From assembly GCA_036258055.1 (NCBI GenBank), contig DATAEK010000442.1:1-7032 (forward strand): DNA of 7,032 bases, in the 5' to 3' direction. Source of the DNA: DATAEK01 sp036258055 (GTDB lineage: Bacteria > Acidobacteriota > Vicinamibacteria > Vicinamibacterales > 2-12-FULL-66-21). The notes beneath the pieces are model-generated. The model saw nothing but the letters and a program-made list of their open reading frames with translations, was not told the DNA's origin and did not search any database. A program made the translations under genes and the position numbers. This document shows positions 6,621 to 7,032 of this stretch, piece by piece (the stretch's first letter is position 1; the number at the start of each line of letters is the position of its first letter).

Positions 6621-7032
6621 TGACGACAAAGATGCGATGGCGCCCGACGGACCCAGCCAGCCTGCGCCGGTGGCTGCTTGCCATCGTGTTGCTCGCGGTC
6701 GTCGTCCGTGTGGGCGCCTTCACCGTCAACCACCCGTTCCCGCCGTTGGCCAAAGATGACTCCGTCTACGACGCGCTGGGCTGGAATCTCCTCAACGGAC
6801 ACGGCTTCACGGCCTCGCCGAAACCTCCCTACGAGCCGCTGGTGTTCCGGACGCCTGGATATCCGGCCTTTCTGGCAACGATCTACGGCGTCGCCGGGCA
6901 TCACCCCGACGTCGTACGGCTCGTGCAGATCGTCGTCTCGCTCGGAACGTTAGTGGTGGTCTACCTCCTGGCGCGGCGACTGATGTCGACGCTTGCCGCG
7001 CTTGTTGCGGCGGGCGCCTTCGCCCTCTGTCC
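6620..7032 (+). CDS. GT-C membrane glycosyltransferase, GT39/ArnT-like (3' end cut off)
   Basis: The frame stays open from ATG 6620 to the right edge, giving 137 residues of an N-terminus. A short basic tail (residues 1-17) leads into a first membrane helix at about 18-36, positive-inside. A first periplasmic loop follows with AKDDSVYDALGWNLLNGHGF (44-63); its Asp46/Asp47 are placed like the catalytic acidic residue of GT-C enzymes. The FRTPGYPAFLA motif (76-86) is typical of 'dolichyl-phosphate-mannose-protein mannosyltransferase' type proteins. A second helix runs at about 100-118, and a third starts near 124. Family members take sugar from a polyprenyl-phosphate donor and transfer it on the outer face of the membrane to lipid, glycan or protein. 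The start overlaps the asnB stop (TGATG); the in-frame GTG at 6617 would give a GTGA overlap, and ATG 6632 is another option. There is no strong Shine-Dalgarno, so translational coupling to asnB is likely. The family call is good; the substrate is unknown. Confidence 0.85.
   Translation, partial: MTTKMRWRPTDPASLRRWLLAIVLLAVVVRVGAFTVNHPFPPLAKDDSVYDALGWNLLNGHGFTASPKPPYEPLVFRTPGYPAFLATIYGVAGHHPDVVRLVQIVVSLGTLVVVYLLARRLMSTLAALVAAGAFALC

Noticed and set aside
1..7032. Secondary-metabolite (antibiotic) cluster reading of carbamoyltransferase plus AsnB plus glycosyltransferases
   Set aside because: These families also occur in antibiotic clusters, but no PKS, NRPS, deoxysugar or resistance gene is visible, and a GT-C membrane enzyme and two GT4 enzymes fit surface glycan assembly better. 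It is not excluded, as both edges are open.
1..7032. CRISPR arrays, tRNA or rRNA genes, insertion sequences, terminators, promoters
   Set aside because: By eye no repeated spacers, RNA gene signatures, transposase, terminal inverted repeats or GC hairpins followed by T runs were found; nearly every base is coding.

Overview
The window is GC-rich bacterial DNA. It carries six co-directional (+) genes packed head to tail with almost no non-coding sequence, which looks like the inside of one long operon for making and modifying a surface or secreted glycan. No RNA gene, mobile element, repeat array, promoter or terminator could be supported. Both edges cut through genes, so the cluster continues on each side. 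The base composition, the dense glycosyltransferase content and the exosortase-type relatives of two genes would fit a soil or groundwater Acidobacteriota (Vicinamibacteria-like) or a proteobacterium-related lineage. That taxonomic guess is weak and is inference only.

Layout: (1) positions 1-1044, the 3' part of a NodU/CmcH/TobZ-type O-carbamoyltransferase; (2) 1063-2142, an uncharacterised soluble, helix-rich protein that looks like an alpha/alpha-toroid fold; (3) 2139-3530, a GT-B glycosyltransferase of the GT4 type; (4) 3523-4677, a second GT4 glycosyltransferase resembling the sugar transferases of exosortase (XrtA)/PEP-CTERM exopolysaccharide loci; (5) 4665-6620, a complete AsnB-type glutamine-dependent amidotransferase; (6) 6620 to the right edge, the N-terminus of a multi-pass GT-C (GT39/ArnT-like) membrane glycosyltransferase.

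Four of the five junctions overlap (4, 8, 13 and 1 nt) and the other gap is 18 nt, so the genes are probably co-transcribed and largely translationally coupled. Ribosome-binding sites lie inside the preceding genes ahead of genes 3, 4 and 5.

Working model (inference): the two GT4 enzymes extend a lipid-linked glycan on the cytoplasmic side. The AsnB-like protein may amidate a carboxyl group, for example on a uronic acid, and the carbamoyltransferase adds a carbamoyl group to a hydroxyl. The GT-C protein transfers sugar from a polyprenyl-phosphate donor on the outer face of the membrane. The role of the toroid-like protein is unknown, and it is the most interesting item here.
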